From NCBI GenBank assembly GCA_051294375.1, contig JBJCIZ010000239.1, positions 57,148 through 121,147 of the forward strand: DNA of 64,000 nt, in the 5' to 3' direction. Within the stretch, counting starts at the first letter, position 1, and each line of letters begins with the position of its first letter. Positions 38,661 through 51,289 of this stretch are shown here, piece after piece. The stretch is from Paraspadella gotoi. Lineage: Eukaryota; Chaetognatha. The notes under the pieces are model-generated. The model saw only the letters and a program-made list of their open reading frames with translations, was not told where the DNA came from and did not search any database. A program made the translations under genes and the position numbers.

Positions 38661-40078
38661 AAGAGAGAGATAATCCCTAACCCCATCAATCCCTGCCGCT
38701 AATCCTACCCTAATCCATGCGCCTAATCCCTAACCCTAATTCCATGCCTACATCCCTAAACCTAACTCTTCTAATTTTAAAGAATTTAGAGAGCAAAAAA
38801 TTTCGCCCGCGACATCTTTGCGTCTTTTCTTTTTTTTTCACAGAGAAGATAATTCACATTAGTGTCTACAAGCCTGCGAATATCTCGGATTCCAAAAAAA
38901 AAAATCATATATAGATTACAAAAGACGTTTGCTAGAATTTTTTTTTAATAATCAGCGCATGACGTAAAATTATATTAAGCACCATTGTTTAGGTTCACAT
39001 TTTTCGTCAAGTTTCTTTTTATATATTTTAGTAGATTCATAGCATACTCATTTCTGTCACCACTCACAATGCCAAACATTGTCAATAATGTCATAATATT
39101 CTCTTCGTAATGATTACAGAAGGCAAGACGCCACATTCAAACTTTCAAAAGTTTCTGTCCCCACTCTCTCTTAATTCAAGGAAATTGTGTACTTCAGCTT
39201 CAACGAATACGTCCGCACTTATAAATCCGTTTATTTTATCCGTCCATCCCATACCGTCCATACTACCATCCATCCTTCCATCATGATCATATACACTCCT
39301 CAATTTAATTTATTATTTTTATTATCACTGCCGACTCCTATCTAATTTTATACCGCCTATAACTTTTAATACGCATTTTCTCATGACCACCTCATTTATC
39401 ACCGACTTTTCTCACTTCGCAATTAATTCTCACTTCTATTCACCATCACTTCTCCTCTCTATCACTTCGATCAAACTATTATTTATTCATTTCTCCATCT
39501 CTATCACCGCAATCACTTTATATATGCACTTCCCCAATCTCTCTCACTCCTGCTCGGCTCACATCTCTTTCCTGTACCTTCCCATCTCTCTCACTTTCCT
39601 CTCTCCTTCGGGCTTTATCACTATCACATTACTCTCCTTCGGCTTCTATCACTACACTATCATCACTTCCTCACTCTCGCTTTATCACTATCCTTCCTCT
39701 CTCCTTCGGCTTTCTATCACTATCAACTTCCCCACCTATCACAGCCATTCTCCTCGTCGTCCACAAACGACGGACGTCGATTCTTCTCATTCCTTCTGGC
39801 GGCAAACGAACGTCGACGACGGCCGCCGCAGGCAGCCGCCGCGCAGCTCGTCGACCCACACCCGTCCCGGATGACGCCTTGTCGGCCAGCGGCGGGGGGA
39901 CCGCTGATTGGGGTGATTCCGGCGCCCGGCGCGAATCGCGACGATGAAGACGACGACGACGACGAAGACGACGACGCTGAGGGAGCGACCATGCCGGGGA
40001 CATGACGAGGAGGGCCGTTCGGAAGCTGATGGGGAGGGAGAGGGTGGGGATGGTAGAGACTTAGTGAATGGGGGTATG

Positions 40079-40135
<57 letters not shown>

Positions 40136-40184
40136 GAAATGAGCGAATGGAATGACATCAAATCTAGTTGAAATGAAGAAGAAT

Positions 40185-40233
<49 letters not shown>

Positions 40234-40279
40234 GAATGATCGAATGGAACAAAAAATCAAATTGATGAAGTGGAGATGA

Positions 40280-40328
<49 letters not shown>

Positions 40329-40608
40329 TGTATGTAGAGAGAGAGAAGAGAAGAGAGAGAATGATCGAATGGAACGACATCAAATCTAGTGAATGAAGAT
40401 GAGAATTGGAGTAGGAGAGAGAGAGAGAGAGAGAGAGGATAGAGAGAGAATGAACGAATGGAACGAGCGAATCGAAATCTAGTGAAGTGAATGATAGAAT
40501 TGGAAAGAGAGAGAGAGAGAGAGAGAAGAATAGAGAGAGAGAGAGAATGAACGACGATGATACGGAATGGAGGAGACACAATCAAATCTAGGTGAATGGA
40601 GATAGAAT

Positions 40609-40650
<42 letters not shown>

Positions 40651-40950
40651 GATTAATGAAGCGAATGGAACGACATTCAAATCTAAGTGAATGAATGATA
40701 GAATTGGAGAGAGGATGAGAGAGAGAGAGAATGATGAGAGAGGAGTAGGAGAATGAAGAGAATGGAAAGCATCAAAATCTAGTGAATGGAGATAGAATTG
40801 GAGAGAGGAGAGAGAGAGAGAGAAGAGAGAAGAGAGAAGAGAGAGAGAGAGAAAGATGAAGAGAGAGAATGAACAAAATTGGAACGACATCAAATCTATG
40901 TGAATGAGATAAGAATTGGAGAGAAAGAGAGAGAGAAGAAAAGAAAGATG

Positions 40951-40988
<38 letters not shown>

Positions 40989-41802
40989 GAAGAGAAGAAG
41001 AATGAAACAAAATGGAACGACATCAAATCTAGTGGAAATGAGATAGAAATTGGAAAGAAAGAGAGAGAGAGGAGAGGGAAGAGAGAGAGAGAGAGAGGGA
41101 GAGAGAGAGAGAGAGAAGGAGAGAGAGAGAAGAAGAGAGAGAGAGAGAGAATGGAACGACATCAAATCTTCTCCGGCAAATCATTAAAGCCGGCTCCACT
41201 CCGACGAGGGTTGAATTTTTAAAAAAAGACTGAAAAGGAATTAATGAGAGACTGAAACATAAAAGAAAATCAGAAAAAAAAACAAAAAACAGAGACGCAC
41301 AAACACAAACGGCGTGCGAGAGATAAAAAAACTGAATTTTCCGTCGACGTCCGACAAAAAAAAAAAATGGCGTCGATAAGATTTTTGTTAAATTTGAAAA
41401 ATTTTTTTTTAAATAAAAATCGAGTGACTTTTGTTTAAATTTGTCTTTTTAATTCGCGATCTCGACGATTAGTCGGTGATAAACTCACACTTTTGTGTGA
41501 AACGTGATAATTAATTGGATGTGAAGATTGAGAAATAGGAGAGACTCTTCTCTGGGCGCGGCAATTGTCTCTCGGGTTCAATTCACAGACATTGATTAAA
41601 AAAAAATATTAGATGAAAAAGTCAACAATTGAACCAATTGAGAAGAAAAAGTGCAAAAATGTTTGTTAGGATAGGAGACTGAATAAAAGAGAGAGAGGAG
41701 AGAAGAGAGAGAGAGAGAGTCATTGACGTCACCCAAGCAATCAGTTTGATCGAGAAACAAATGGAGCCTTATTAACAACCTCACTCTCTCGTCCTCATCT
41801 CT

Positions 41803-41841
<39 letters not shown>

Positions 41842-42049
41842 CTGCGTCTCTCTTCACTCTCTCCTTCTCTCTCCTCTCTTCGTCTCTCTCCCCCTCTCGC
41901 TCTCCTCCTTCTCATCTCGACTTCCTCTCGCACCTCCTCTCTTCTCCCGGTGCGATCGTCCCAGTCTCTCTCTCATCGACAAAAGGCTAAAAAACGTCGA
42001 ACGAACGTCCATCCCGACTGATTAAATTATTACAATATTCAAATCGATT

Positions 42050-42104
<55 letters not shown>

Positions 42105-42590
42105 CTCTCTCCCTCCGCGTCTCCAGCCTCCTCTCGTCTCTCGTCATCTCTCTCTCTCTCTATTCCCTCATTAAAGGCCGTCATTTGAAATTTAGCGGGC
42201 GAAGATCGACGCAAGTCAACGGAAGACCATCTAGCTCCATGTTTCCACCTGCGACGGAAGAAAAGGGAGAAGCGGGGGCGGAGGGGGGGGGTGTGTGTGA
42301 GAATTTGCCGTGAATTAAAAAAATGAAACAAAGATTTCTAGGGATTAAAAAACGTCTCCATAATTTAGTAATTAACGATTAAACGAAAGGAGAACATAAA
42401 AGTCGGATGTCCGAACCGATTAATCGAGCAATCAAAATCAATCACGTCGAATACCAAAAAAAAAATTCAATAAATCAATACCAATAAATCAATTAATCAA
42501 TAAATCAACATATCAAACTAAATAGAATAACTCGATCGATTAATTCAATCAAACAATCGAACGATCAAACATTCTATAAAATCAAATCAG
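38661..42590. repeat. Tandem array copy 4, 3' flank of the transporter gene
   Basis: Same block order as the other copies: short CCTAA section (38668-38772), AT-rich block, degenerate CATC and TCACT repeats (39238-39735), GC-rich island (39740-40030), GA minisatellite (40075-41155), conserved block, CT tracts (41780-42160) and AT-rich end. It lies directly downstream of the gene on the minus strand. No gene of its own. Confidence 0.8.
40075..41155. repeat. (GA)n / spacer minisatellite, copy 4
   Basis: About eleven units of GA run plus the spacer GACATCAAATCTAGTGAATG. Confidence 0.9.
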
Positions 42591-42889
42591 TCAATCTATC
42601 GATAAATCGTAATTCGCCCACAACACATTTGGGTCTCGACCAATCAGAGAGCTCGATTCCATTTTGGTAATTTCTCCCGAGCCTCTGATCCGGTTCGCAT
42701 CTCTGTATCTCCTGTAATGAAAAACAATAACAACAACACAACAACAACAAAAACAACACAACAACACACAAAAGCCGGCGAACCCAAAGTTTGTCGATGA
42801 CGAGACGTAGAAACGACTGCGGTCGCTCGAACCTTCGAAGGAAAGAATTTCAACGACGATGGCCAAACAGATTCCGATCCACATTTCAC
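42591..42889 (-). CDS. Transporter exon 9: helices 10-12 and C-tail (copy 4)
   Basis: After the acceptor TTTTTTTAG the consensus of the four copies reads EMWIGICLAIVVEIFPSK, VRATAVGFYVFVIDNLGS, then a Val-rich stretch written by (GTT)n, FHYRRYRDG, and a tail ending LLANYDLSID before TGA. EIFPSKVRATA matches the family loop between helices 10 and 11. The tail holds ESSSLI, an acidic dileucine signal. In this copy several one-base indels break the frame; copy 3 preserves the second half cleanly. The (GTT)n part followed by CATTACAG could alternatively be a short intron, but no GT site gives the right phase for the long tail. Confidence 0.82.
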
Positions 42890-44620
42890 CTAAAAAAATA
42901 AAACAGTTTTGTTTGTTTTGTTTTGTTTTTTGGNNNNNNNNNNNNNNNNNNNNNNNNNTTTGTTTTTTTTATTAGCTAAAGTTTAAATTTTATCTTTTTT
43001 TTTTATTACATTCTTTATTTTCACGGAGATAATTATTTTTCGCCAACTTTGTCGAAAAATTGTGACTTTCGATCACTACACTACCTAGTTGGAAAAGATT
43101 ACTTTAAAGTCCTCTCGTTAACAAAGTAGAGCTCTGGTTCTATCCCTGGTCAGAACGATCCTCGCAAAAGAGTGACGGGCCGTGGATAAGACGCTAAGCG
43201 GGCTGAAGACTACTATACGTAACTTCTGTGCCCCCCTCAGCAGCCATGAAACGTGTCCTGGGCTTGGAACCAGTTTTGAAGGTTTTCCACGCCCCCCAAG
43301 GCGGTTTACGACCGTCCTCACGCTTCCCGCAAGGTAGGTACCGGGTAGGTCATGAGCTGATGGCTTTACGCAATGAGCCACCCGGTGAGCAACTTGCTAC
43401 CTAATCTTTAAATAAAAAAAGATTTTATTTCAAATTCACGATGGAATGGGGGCGTTCTGCGAAAACAAGGCCAATGTTTCGTTAGTAAAAAAAACAAGGA
43501 ACGGTTATTCCAAGGTGTTGCGCCGCATTACTTTTCTTTTTACTTATCATGTCATTTGTTCCTTATAGTTTATAAGATTTCTTTAAAAACAAAAGGCGGC
43601 GCCAGTAGTAGCTTAGATTTGATTTTTAACAAATGAGAAACAAACTATAGTTATAAGCGTTTTTAACATAAGTGGGACAGATCAACGGACAGGCATACCG
43701 ACGGACCGACCGACCGACCGACCGAAAAGTGACTTATAGAGTTGCTCCGCGAGTACTCGCGGCGCAACTAAAAACTTGACGAGACGCTGACCAAAGACGA
43801 AGTTTCCGATGAGGGAGAAATAAGCGTTGGGCGAATCCAAGTAAAATAATGCGGCGGAAAAAGGAAGCGAGAGAACGAGAGAGCAGAGGACGACGCAGAT
43901 CCGTCCTGGATAAATTTAATAAATAAATAAAATAAATAAATTAATTTAATAAATTAATCTAATCATTCGATCGATCAATAGTTGAAGGAATCAATTGATC
44001 AATCGATCAATCATGTTCGGGGATGGATTAGAATGGATTAGAATGGATTAGAATCGATAAGAATCTAAAATGAATGCAATAAATAAAATAATTAAATCAA
44101 TGAATTCATAAAGACATCCGTATTTGAATCGATCACTCAATTATTAATAAAAAAATATTAATAAAAAAACCAAATATATTAATCTTATTCCTATAGCTAA
44201 ATAAAGGAATAAATCAATAAATTTTATCCTTTGATCAATAGATAAATAAATCAACGTAAAAAAAGATGTCAATATGAATCCGTCGAATGAAATTTTAAGT
44301 TATCAATCGGTCAATAAATGAATAAGTAAATAGAATAAAAATCGATAAATCATAAGGTATTTACTATATGTGGACAAAATCTGTTGTATAACTTTTGAAA
44401 CTTTAGAAATGTCAATACTCGTCTTTTCCCCTAAATCGTCTAAAAAAATATAGAAATAAAAAAGAAAAAAAAAAAAGAAAAAAATTCTTATTGATAAAAA
44501 GTTATGTGTGGCGTCTGGACAAGAGGTTAGACTCGAAGATTCCTTCATGATTTATGAAGGCGAAAGGATTTAGAATCAACAAACATCGAAGGGAGAGAAA
44601 AAAGGGGGAGGGGAGGGAGG

Positions 44621-44711
<91 letters not shown>

Positions 44712-45077
44712 GGGAGAGAGTGTGAAAGAGAGGATGGAAGAAAAGTGAATTGAGAAAGGATGAAATGATTTGAAAACAGAAAAAAAAAATGAAAAGGGGG
44801 AGGAGAAAAAAGAAAGAGAGATAAAGAAAGAAAAAGGATAAAGGAAAAGATGAAAAGTAAAAATTTAGAAAGAGAGAAAAGAAGAAACTGGGAAAAGAGA
44901 AACAGAAAACCCCCGCCCCCCCCCCAGAAAAAACAAACAAAAAAAAAACGGGGATCGAAGAGAAAAAAAAAGCGATCAATTATGCAAAACCTGTGACTCC
45001 CATTTTTTGGCACCAACCGGTCGGAAGGCGAAGCCGCCCAAAATACTGCCAACGGATCTGAGGAGGATTGGGGGGTG

Positions 45078-45173
<96 letters not shown>

Positions 45174-48100
45174 AGGAGAGAGAGAAGAGAGAGAGAAAGA
45201 GAGAATTGGAGCACACAAAAATAAACAGATTTAAATAAATTTTCTCACATCTGTTTTTTTTTCTTCTTTTTTTCGATCCGATTTTTCNNNNNNNNNNNNN
45301 NNNNNNNNNNNNNNNNNNNNNNNNNNNNNNNNNNNNNNNNNNNNNNNNNNNNNNNNNNNNNNNNNNNNNNNNNNNNNNNNNNNNNNNNNNNNNNNNNNNN
45401 NNNNNNNNNNNNNNNNNNNNNNNNNNNNNNNNNNNNNNNNNNNNNNNNNNNNNNNNNNNNNNNNNNNNNNNNNNNNNNNNNNNNNNNNNNNNNNNNNNNN
45501 NNNNNNNNNNNNNNNNNNNNNNNNNNNNNNNNNNNNNNNNNNNNNNNNNNNNNNNNNTTATATTTGAGGTTTTTTTTCTGTCTTAACAAATGAGCAACTA
45601 ACTATAAACAAGTTATGAGCATTTTTAACTTACTCGCGGCGCAACTAAAAATATACTTAAACCTATAATCCAATCTTTAACTTTATTCCTAACCCTATTT
45701 TCCCTAATCTCCTACCTTAATCCCTAATTCCTAATCCCTAATCCTTAATCCCTAATCTTTAACTTGACCATAACTTTATACCTAAATCATCAAGTACAAG
45801 AAAAACAAAAAAAAACAAAAAAAAACCCCAATTCCGAATTTAATATCAAAACGGGGCATTCTTAGAAAATAAGACTAAAATGGGTCTTTTTGAGAGTCTG
45901 GACCGAAGTCACTAAAAAAAAAAAAACCCGCATCAAAAATGATTAGGTTCAGTAAATCGTCATAAAACGTGTCGAGTTAGACGTAAAAGGGAATTTTTAT
46001 TCCGGTTGGCGATGGTACTTTTCCAATTTTTTTTCCTCCCTTCTTTTTCTTTTCTCCCCCTTTTTTTTTTTTAGTTGCGCCGCGAGTACTCGCGAAGCAA
46101 TTCTATAAGTAACTTTTCGGTCGTTAGGTCCGTCTGTCGGTCTGTCTCTCGGTTGGTCTGTCACACTTATATTAAAAATGTATATAATTCGCCTTTAGTT
46201 GGTTGCTCATTTGTTAAGAAAGGAAAAAAACTCTCAAATCTAAGCGACTGCTAGCGCCGCCTAAAGGAAATCCTAAAACTATAAGGAATAAAAGACATAA
46301 TTTCAATGCAGTGCATACATATGGAAAAATTTTAGTCATGTCATATCATGTGATCAAAGAGAAATACTCGTGAAAATAAAGTCACTGCGGCGCAACACAT
46401 TGAAATCACAGTTCTTGTTTTATTTTTATAACTTTAACCTCCCTGTGTCTACAGGTATTTCTTTTTTTTTCTTATATTTACTTTTCAGACAGTCACACAC
46501 ATTTTTTAAAAACTTTATTTATTTCTTTCGTTTGATTCTTGACTTTTCTTTTTTATTTTCCCATGATTTTCTTTTGATATTTTTTTTCTTTTTCATCTTT
46601 CTTTTCTTTTTCTTTTTCCATCCTAACTTTTTAACACGATTCATCATATCTTTTTTTCCCTTAGTTTCCTTCTCATATTTTTCTCTCTTTTCTCTCGGAA
46701 TCGATTATCAAATAAGATCAAAAATGGATTCTGTCCAACGAGGATATAAAATAAGGCCAAGTAGGAAATTGGAAACTCGGGGCGAAAATTGGGCGAACTC
46801 GGGACGATGGACTTGTGGCGAATATTGAGCAAAAATTATGGCAAACCTAATGCGAACTTGGGGCAAATTTATGACGGACTTGTGGCGAAATTGGGCAAAG
46901 TTATGGCAAACCTAATGCGAACTTGGGGCGAAATATGGCGGACTTGTGGCAAACTCTGTGAAAACTTGGGGGCAGACTCTGAGCAAACTTTGGTCAAATT
47001 TAGGGAGACTTAAAGCGAATTTGAGAAAACTTAGGGCGAACTTAAGGGATATTTAAGAAACCGGGAGAAAACTTGGAACACACTTTCTTCTGTCAACGCT
47101 TCGTTTTTAGATAAATTAATACATATTTAAACGTCTTAAAGCTTCTTGGATATTATATGTATCCCTATCAGAAAATACAATTCTACTTTGTTGTCTTAAC
47201 CCTCAACAATAACGAATCATAAATAACCTTAATCCCCTAACAAATTATCCTCTCCACCCCTTTCTGTTCAGATTTTAAAATATTTTGAAATTTTCAATAA
47301 ATGACTTCTTAACAAGAATGATGACTAATATCTAATTAGAAAACTAGGTCAGAAAGTAACTTTTAACCTTGTGTTGTATAGATGCTCCCTCTATTTCCAG
47401 AAGACAACACTAACATCCCTCTCCCCATTATATTATAAAGAATATAATTAAATCTAATATATAGTGAAATTTATAAATTTTTTACATACAAAATTTTAAA
47501 GTCTAATTCAGTAAAACAAGAAATTTTGCAATTTTAATGATTCACGAATAAACTATGGGATGAGTAAGTTTTTACTTGAACGTTAGAGAAATATTTTTGG
47601 TTAAATAATTACAAAGACTAATTATCACCAAAGGTCACTATCTTTAAACAAGAGAGACCCTGTTATCTCCGCGACGCATGAAAACCAAAATATAAAAAAA
47701 AGATTTATTGTTTCCAATTCCGCCTAAATATGAATCGATATGAGAGAATAAATACGTTAGACCCTTCGGCTCGAGTCTCTCTCGCTTGGTAAGGGGGGCC
47801 CGCCGGCCGATGGCGGCAGCTGCGGGTCGGCCGCGGTCGCTGCGCCGCTGCGCCGGCAACCGCGACGCCGCCGGACCTCCGAATATAATTCACTGAAAAA
47901 ACGATGGAAAAATGTCAGAAAAATAACCACCTGCTGAGTTAATGCGATTCTTGTGGTTATTTCCATTTTTTTTGGCATGTTGGTACGTATGAAAGCGTAT
48001 ATGTTGGTATGTATGAAAGCGTATGCGTTTGAAAAATTGATACGTACGTAGTTTCCAGTTTCCTCGTTCCTTTTGCGTTGTTCCTAAGTATTTCTAAAAA

Positions 48101-49623
48101 TTGAATTTTATCGTTCAATTTGCTTGAGGGTCATCGTATATGCGGTATGAGTACATAATATTGGTGATTAACATCGTTTTATATTTCGGTTAACATCGCT
48201 TAACCATAGTTCATTAGCGAAGTAAATGTTTATAGTACATATAAGATGAAGCGTAAATATCAATCAACTATTTGAAGAAAATAATACATCTTCAAAGCTA
48301 CTTCTAAATACTACTACAAATATTTAGGAATAATAATATAATAATAATATAATATAATATAATAATAATAATATAATATATAATATAATAATACTGACCC
48401 TGAAACAGCCGGAATCCACGACATCCACTTGGCGATTTCTTCTGGCGAATCGCCCATGAGGAGAAAGTAGACCTGATGTCGAAAGTGGAAAATGAGAATG
48501 AGGAGAAAGTAGACCTGATGTCGAAAGTGGAAAAAAAAGAATGAGCAAGGATTTTTAAATGAAAAGACCGATTATTTTTTTTAGAGGAAAAACAGAAAAA
48601 AAAAATTATGTATGGAAAAATAAAAATAAAAGAGAAACCCTTGAGTAATTAGGAAAAAATTTTAAAAAATGAAGAAAAATAAGTACAAAATAAAAAAAAG
48701 TAATTCATGATTAAAAAATGTTAAAAACAAGGAATTGTATTTGCAATGCAATGCGATGCATTTTTAGGTCTAAGCAAGACTTGAATTTTGACTCCTTGTA
48801 CACTGTACAAGGAGTCAAAATTCAAGTGTACATTTTACAGTGTACATTTTATCACATTTATTAATTAACACACTTAAATAACAAAAGAAAAAAAAAGCAA
48901 AAAAGGCGAAAGAAAGCGGCGAAGAATCGAAAACACTGGGGATTCGGGAGAGAGAAAAAAAAACCTCCAGAGTCAAGAAAGAGGAAGAAGAAGAAGAAGA
49001 AGAAGAAGAAGATGAAGAAATGGAATTACACTCATGTGCAAATAAAAAAACCGCGCCACTTAATAACTTTAAATACCGGACGCTCTATAAAATTAAAAAA
49101 AAAAAATTATATAAGAAAATAAATTTCAAAAAAATGAATCAATATGCATAAATTTTATAATAATCGGTCAAGAGGTTTAAGAGATGTGATTTTTTAAACT
49201 TGAATGTTCTAAATCAAGATAAGAAAATTAAATATTATTCGAAATTTCAGAATTATTAACCTATAATTTATCTGTTTTTTTAAAGATCTTAAAACTATTT
49301 TTAAGGATCTGGGTCTAACCAATTTTCTAGCTATCCTTCTTTATTTATTTTTAATCTATAACAAACGATACAAAATATTAAAAAAAGTCATAATTGAGTC
49401 AAATTTTTTTACGTTTATATTTTTTATAAAATACTTCATTTAAAAAAATTACTGCTCCTAAATAAATAGCTCGATTTTGATCAAATTTATGCTTAACTTT
49501 AGTTTCCTAATAAGTTTCTGTAAAAAAAATTCTAACATTCAGGAAGATTTTTAAGGGCTGATATAAAGTGGCGCGTTTTTTTTTTTGCACATAACTGTAG
49601 AAGAAGAAGAAGAAGAAAAAGAA

Positions 49624-49656
<33 letters not shown>

Positions 49657-50171
49657 TCAATCAAGCCTCTCGGTAAATTGGAGAGAAAATGGAAGGAGAG
49701 AAAAACTCGGCCTCCGATTTAATCATCATTCTCATCAACTTGGTCGTCGTTGTCGTCGTCGTTGTCGTCGTCGTTGTCGTCGTCGTCGTCATTCTCGTCG
49801 TCGTCGTGGGGATCGTCGTCGTCTATAACAACAACAACGACGACAACCTTCACCTGATTGTTGTAGGCGAAACAGAGTCCGGCTCCCATTCGAATAGCAC
49901 TCGCGACAAACACGAGCAAAACGACGGGTCGAAAGAAAAGAGAGATCTTTTCTTTCCTCTCCATCTCCTTTTCCTCCTTTTTCTCTTCTTCTCCTCTCCT
50001 TTTCGTCCCCTCTCTCTCCTCTCCTATATTTCCTTTCCTCCTCTCCCGGTTTTCTACTCTCTCTTCTCCCTTTCTTTCCTCTTTACGATCTTCTCTTTCT
50101 ATTTTCCTCTCCTCCCTTTCGTCCAGCTCGACTTCTTTATTTTCTTTCTTTTCTCTTCTACCGTCCTCCTT

Positions 50172-50222
<51 letters not shown>

Positions 50223-50361
50223 CTCCATCGACTCTAATATCTTTTCTTTCCTCCCTTTTTCTTTCTCTCTTTTCTTCTTTTCTTCTTTGTCCTCTTCTCT
50301 CGAAAGAGTCTCATCGTCCTCGATCCGCTTTTCGCTCGATTGCTCCTTTGTTCGCTGACCC

Positions 50362-50393
<32 letters not shown>

Positions 50394-51063
50394 ACCGACC
50401 GGAGATTCGTTCTTGCCTGTAGAGGGCGGGCGACGTTCGCTCGGCGCTGCTCTGTCGCGGCTGAAGCGGCGTCACCTTTTCGAAACCCGCAGCTACGAAA
50501 CTCTCGCGGAACAAAAAAGTCCTTTTGTGATATTTTGTGATAATTTTTTTTTTTTTAAATAAAACTAGATCCATACTTGATGATCTTTAAACTAACTTTA
50601 TTTAACTAAATAATTTTAACTATAAATATGAAGGATTGCAAAATGCAAATAACAGTTTACTAATACTCATTCTTAATTTTTAATTTTTTATCATTTTATC
50701 AAATTTAATTTTCAGATAACAGTTATTCTATTTATACTTTATAAATTATTTTTTAGTTTATTTTTATACTTTTTATATTTATAAATAATTACTATTTTCT
50801 AACCGCGGGTTTCGATATGGAACACCTCTCGAAATTCTCACTCCGACCCGCGTTCTCTCCGTGCCCGATCGGCGGCGCCTCTTCCACCAGCTCGGGCACG
50901 CCGTGCCGCTTCGGCTCTCGCACCGACGCGAGGATGACGCCGGCCAAGAGAATGCCCGGCGCGCCGGCGACGAAGAAGGCGGGGCGCCAACCGAGGCCGA
51001 GAATATCGGCGCCGGATACGAGATTGCCGACGAGAAAGGAGAGGCTGAAGCCGAGGTAGATCC

Positions 51064-51144
<81 letters not shown>

Positions 51145-51237
51145 GAGAGAGAATGGAAAAAGAGAAATAAAAAAATGGGGTCGTCCAAACAAAGTATCCG
51201 TTCTGTTATTTTCCTCTCTCTCTTCTCTCTCTCTCTC

Positions 51238-51289
<52 letters not shown>

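Noticed and set aside
42591-42889. Pseudogene status of the whole transporter gene
   Set aside because: The indels fall at different sites in each copy of exon 9 and the consensus is intact, so assembly error is the simpler explanation.
47705-47893. GC-rich island as the missing exon after helix 7
   Set aside because: The correct exon with VYFLLM and WMSWIP was found at 48399-48472, in phase with both neighbours.
49689-50237. 182-codon plus-strand frame with Val and Phe runs
   Set aside because: Antisense of transporter exon 5; the minus strand has family motifs and splice sites.
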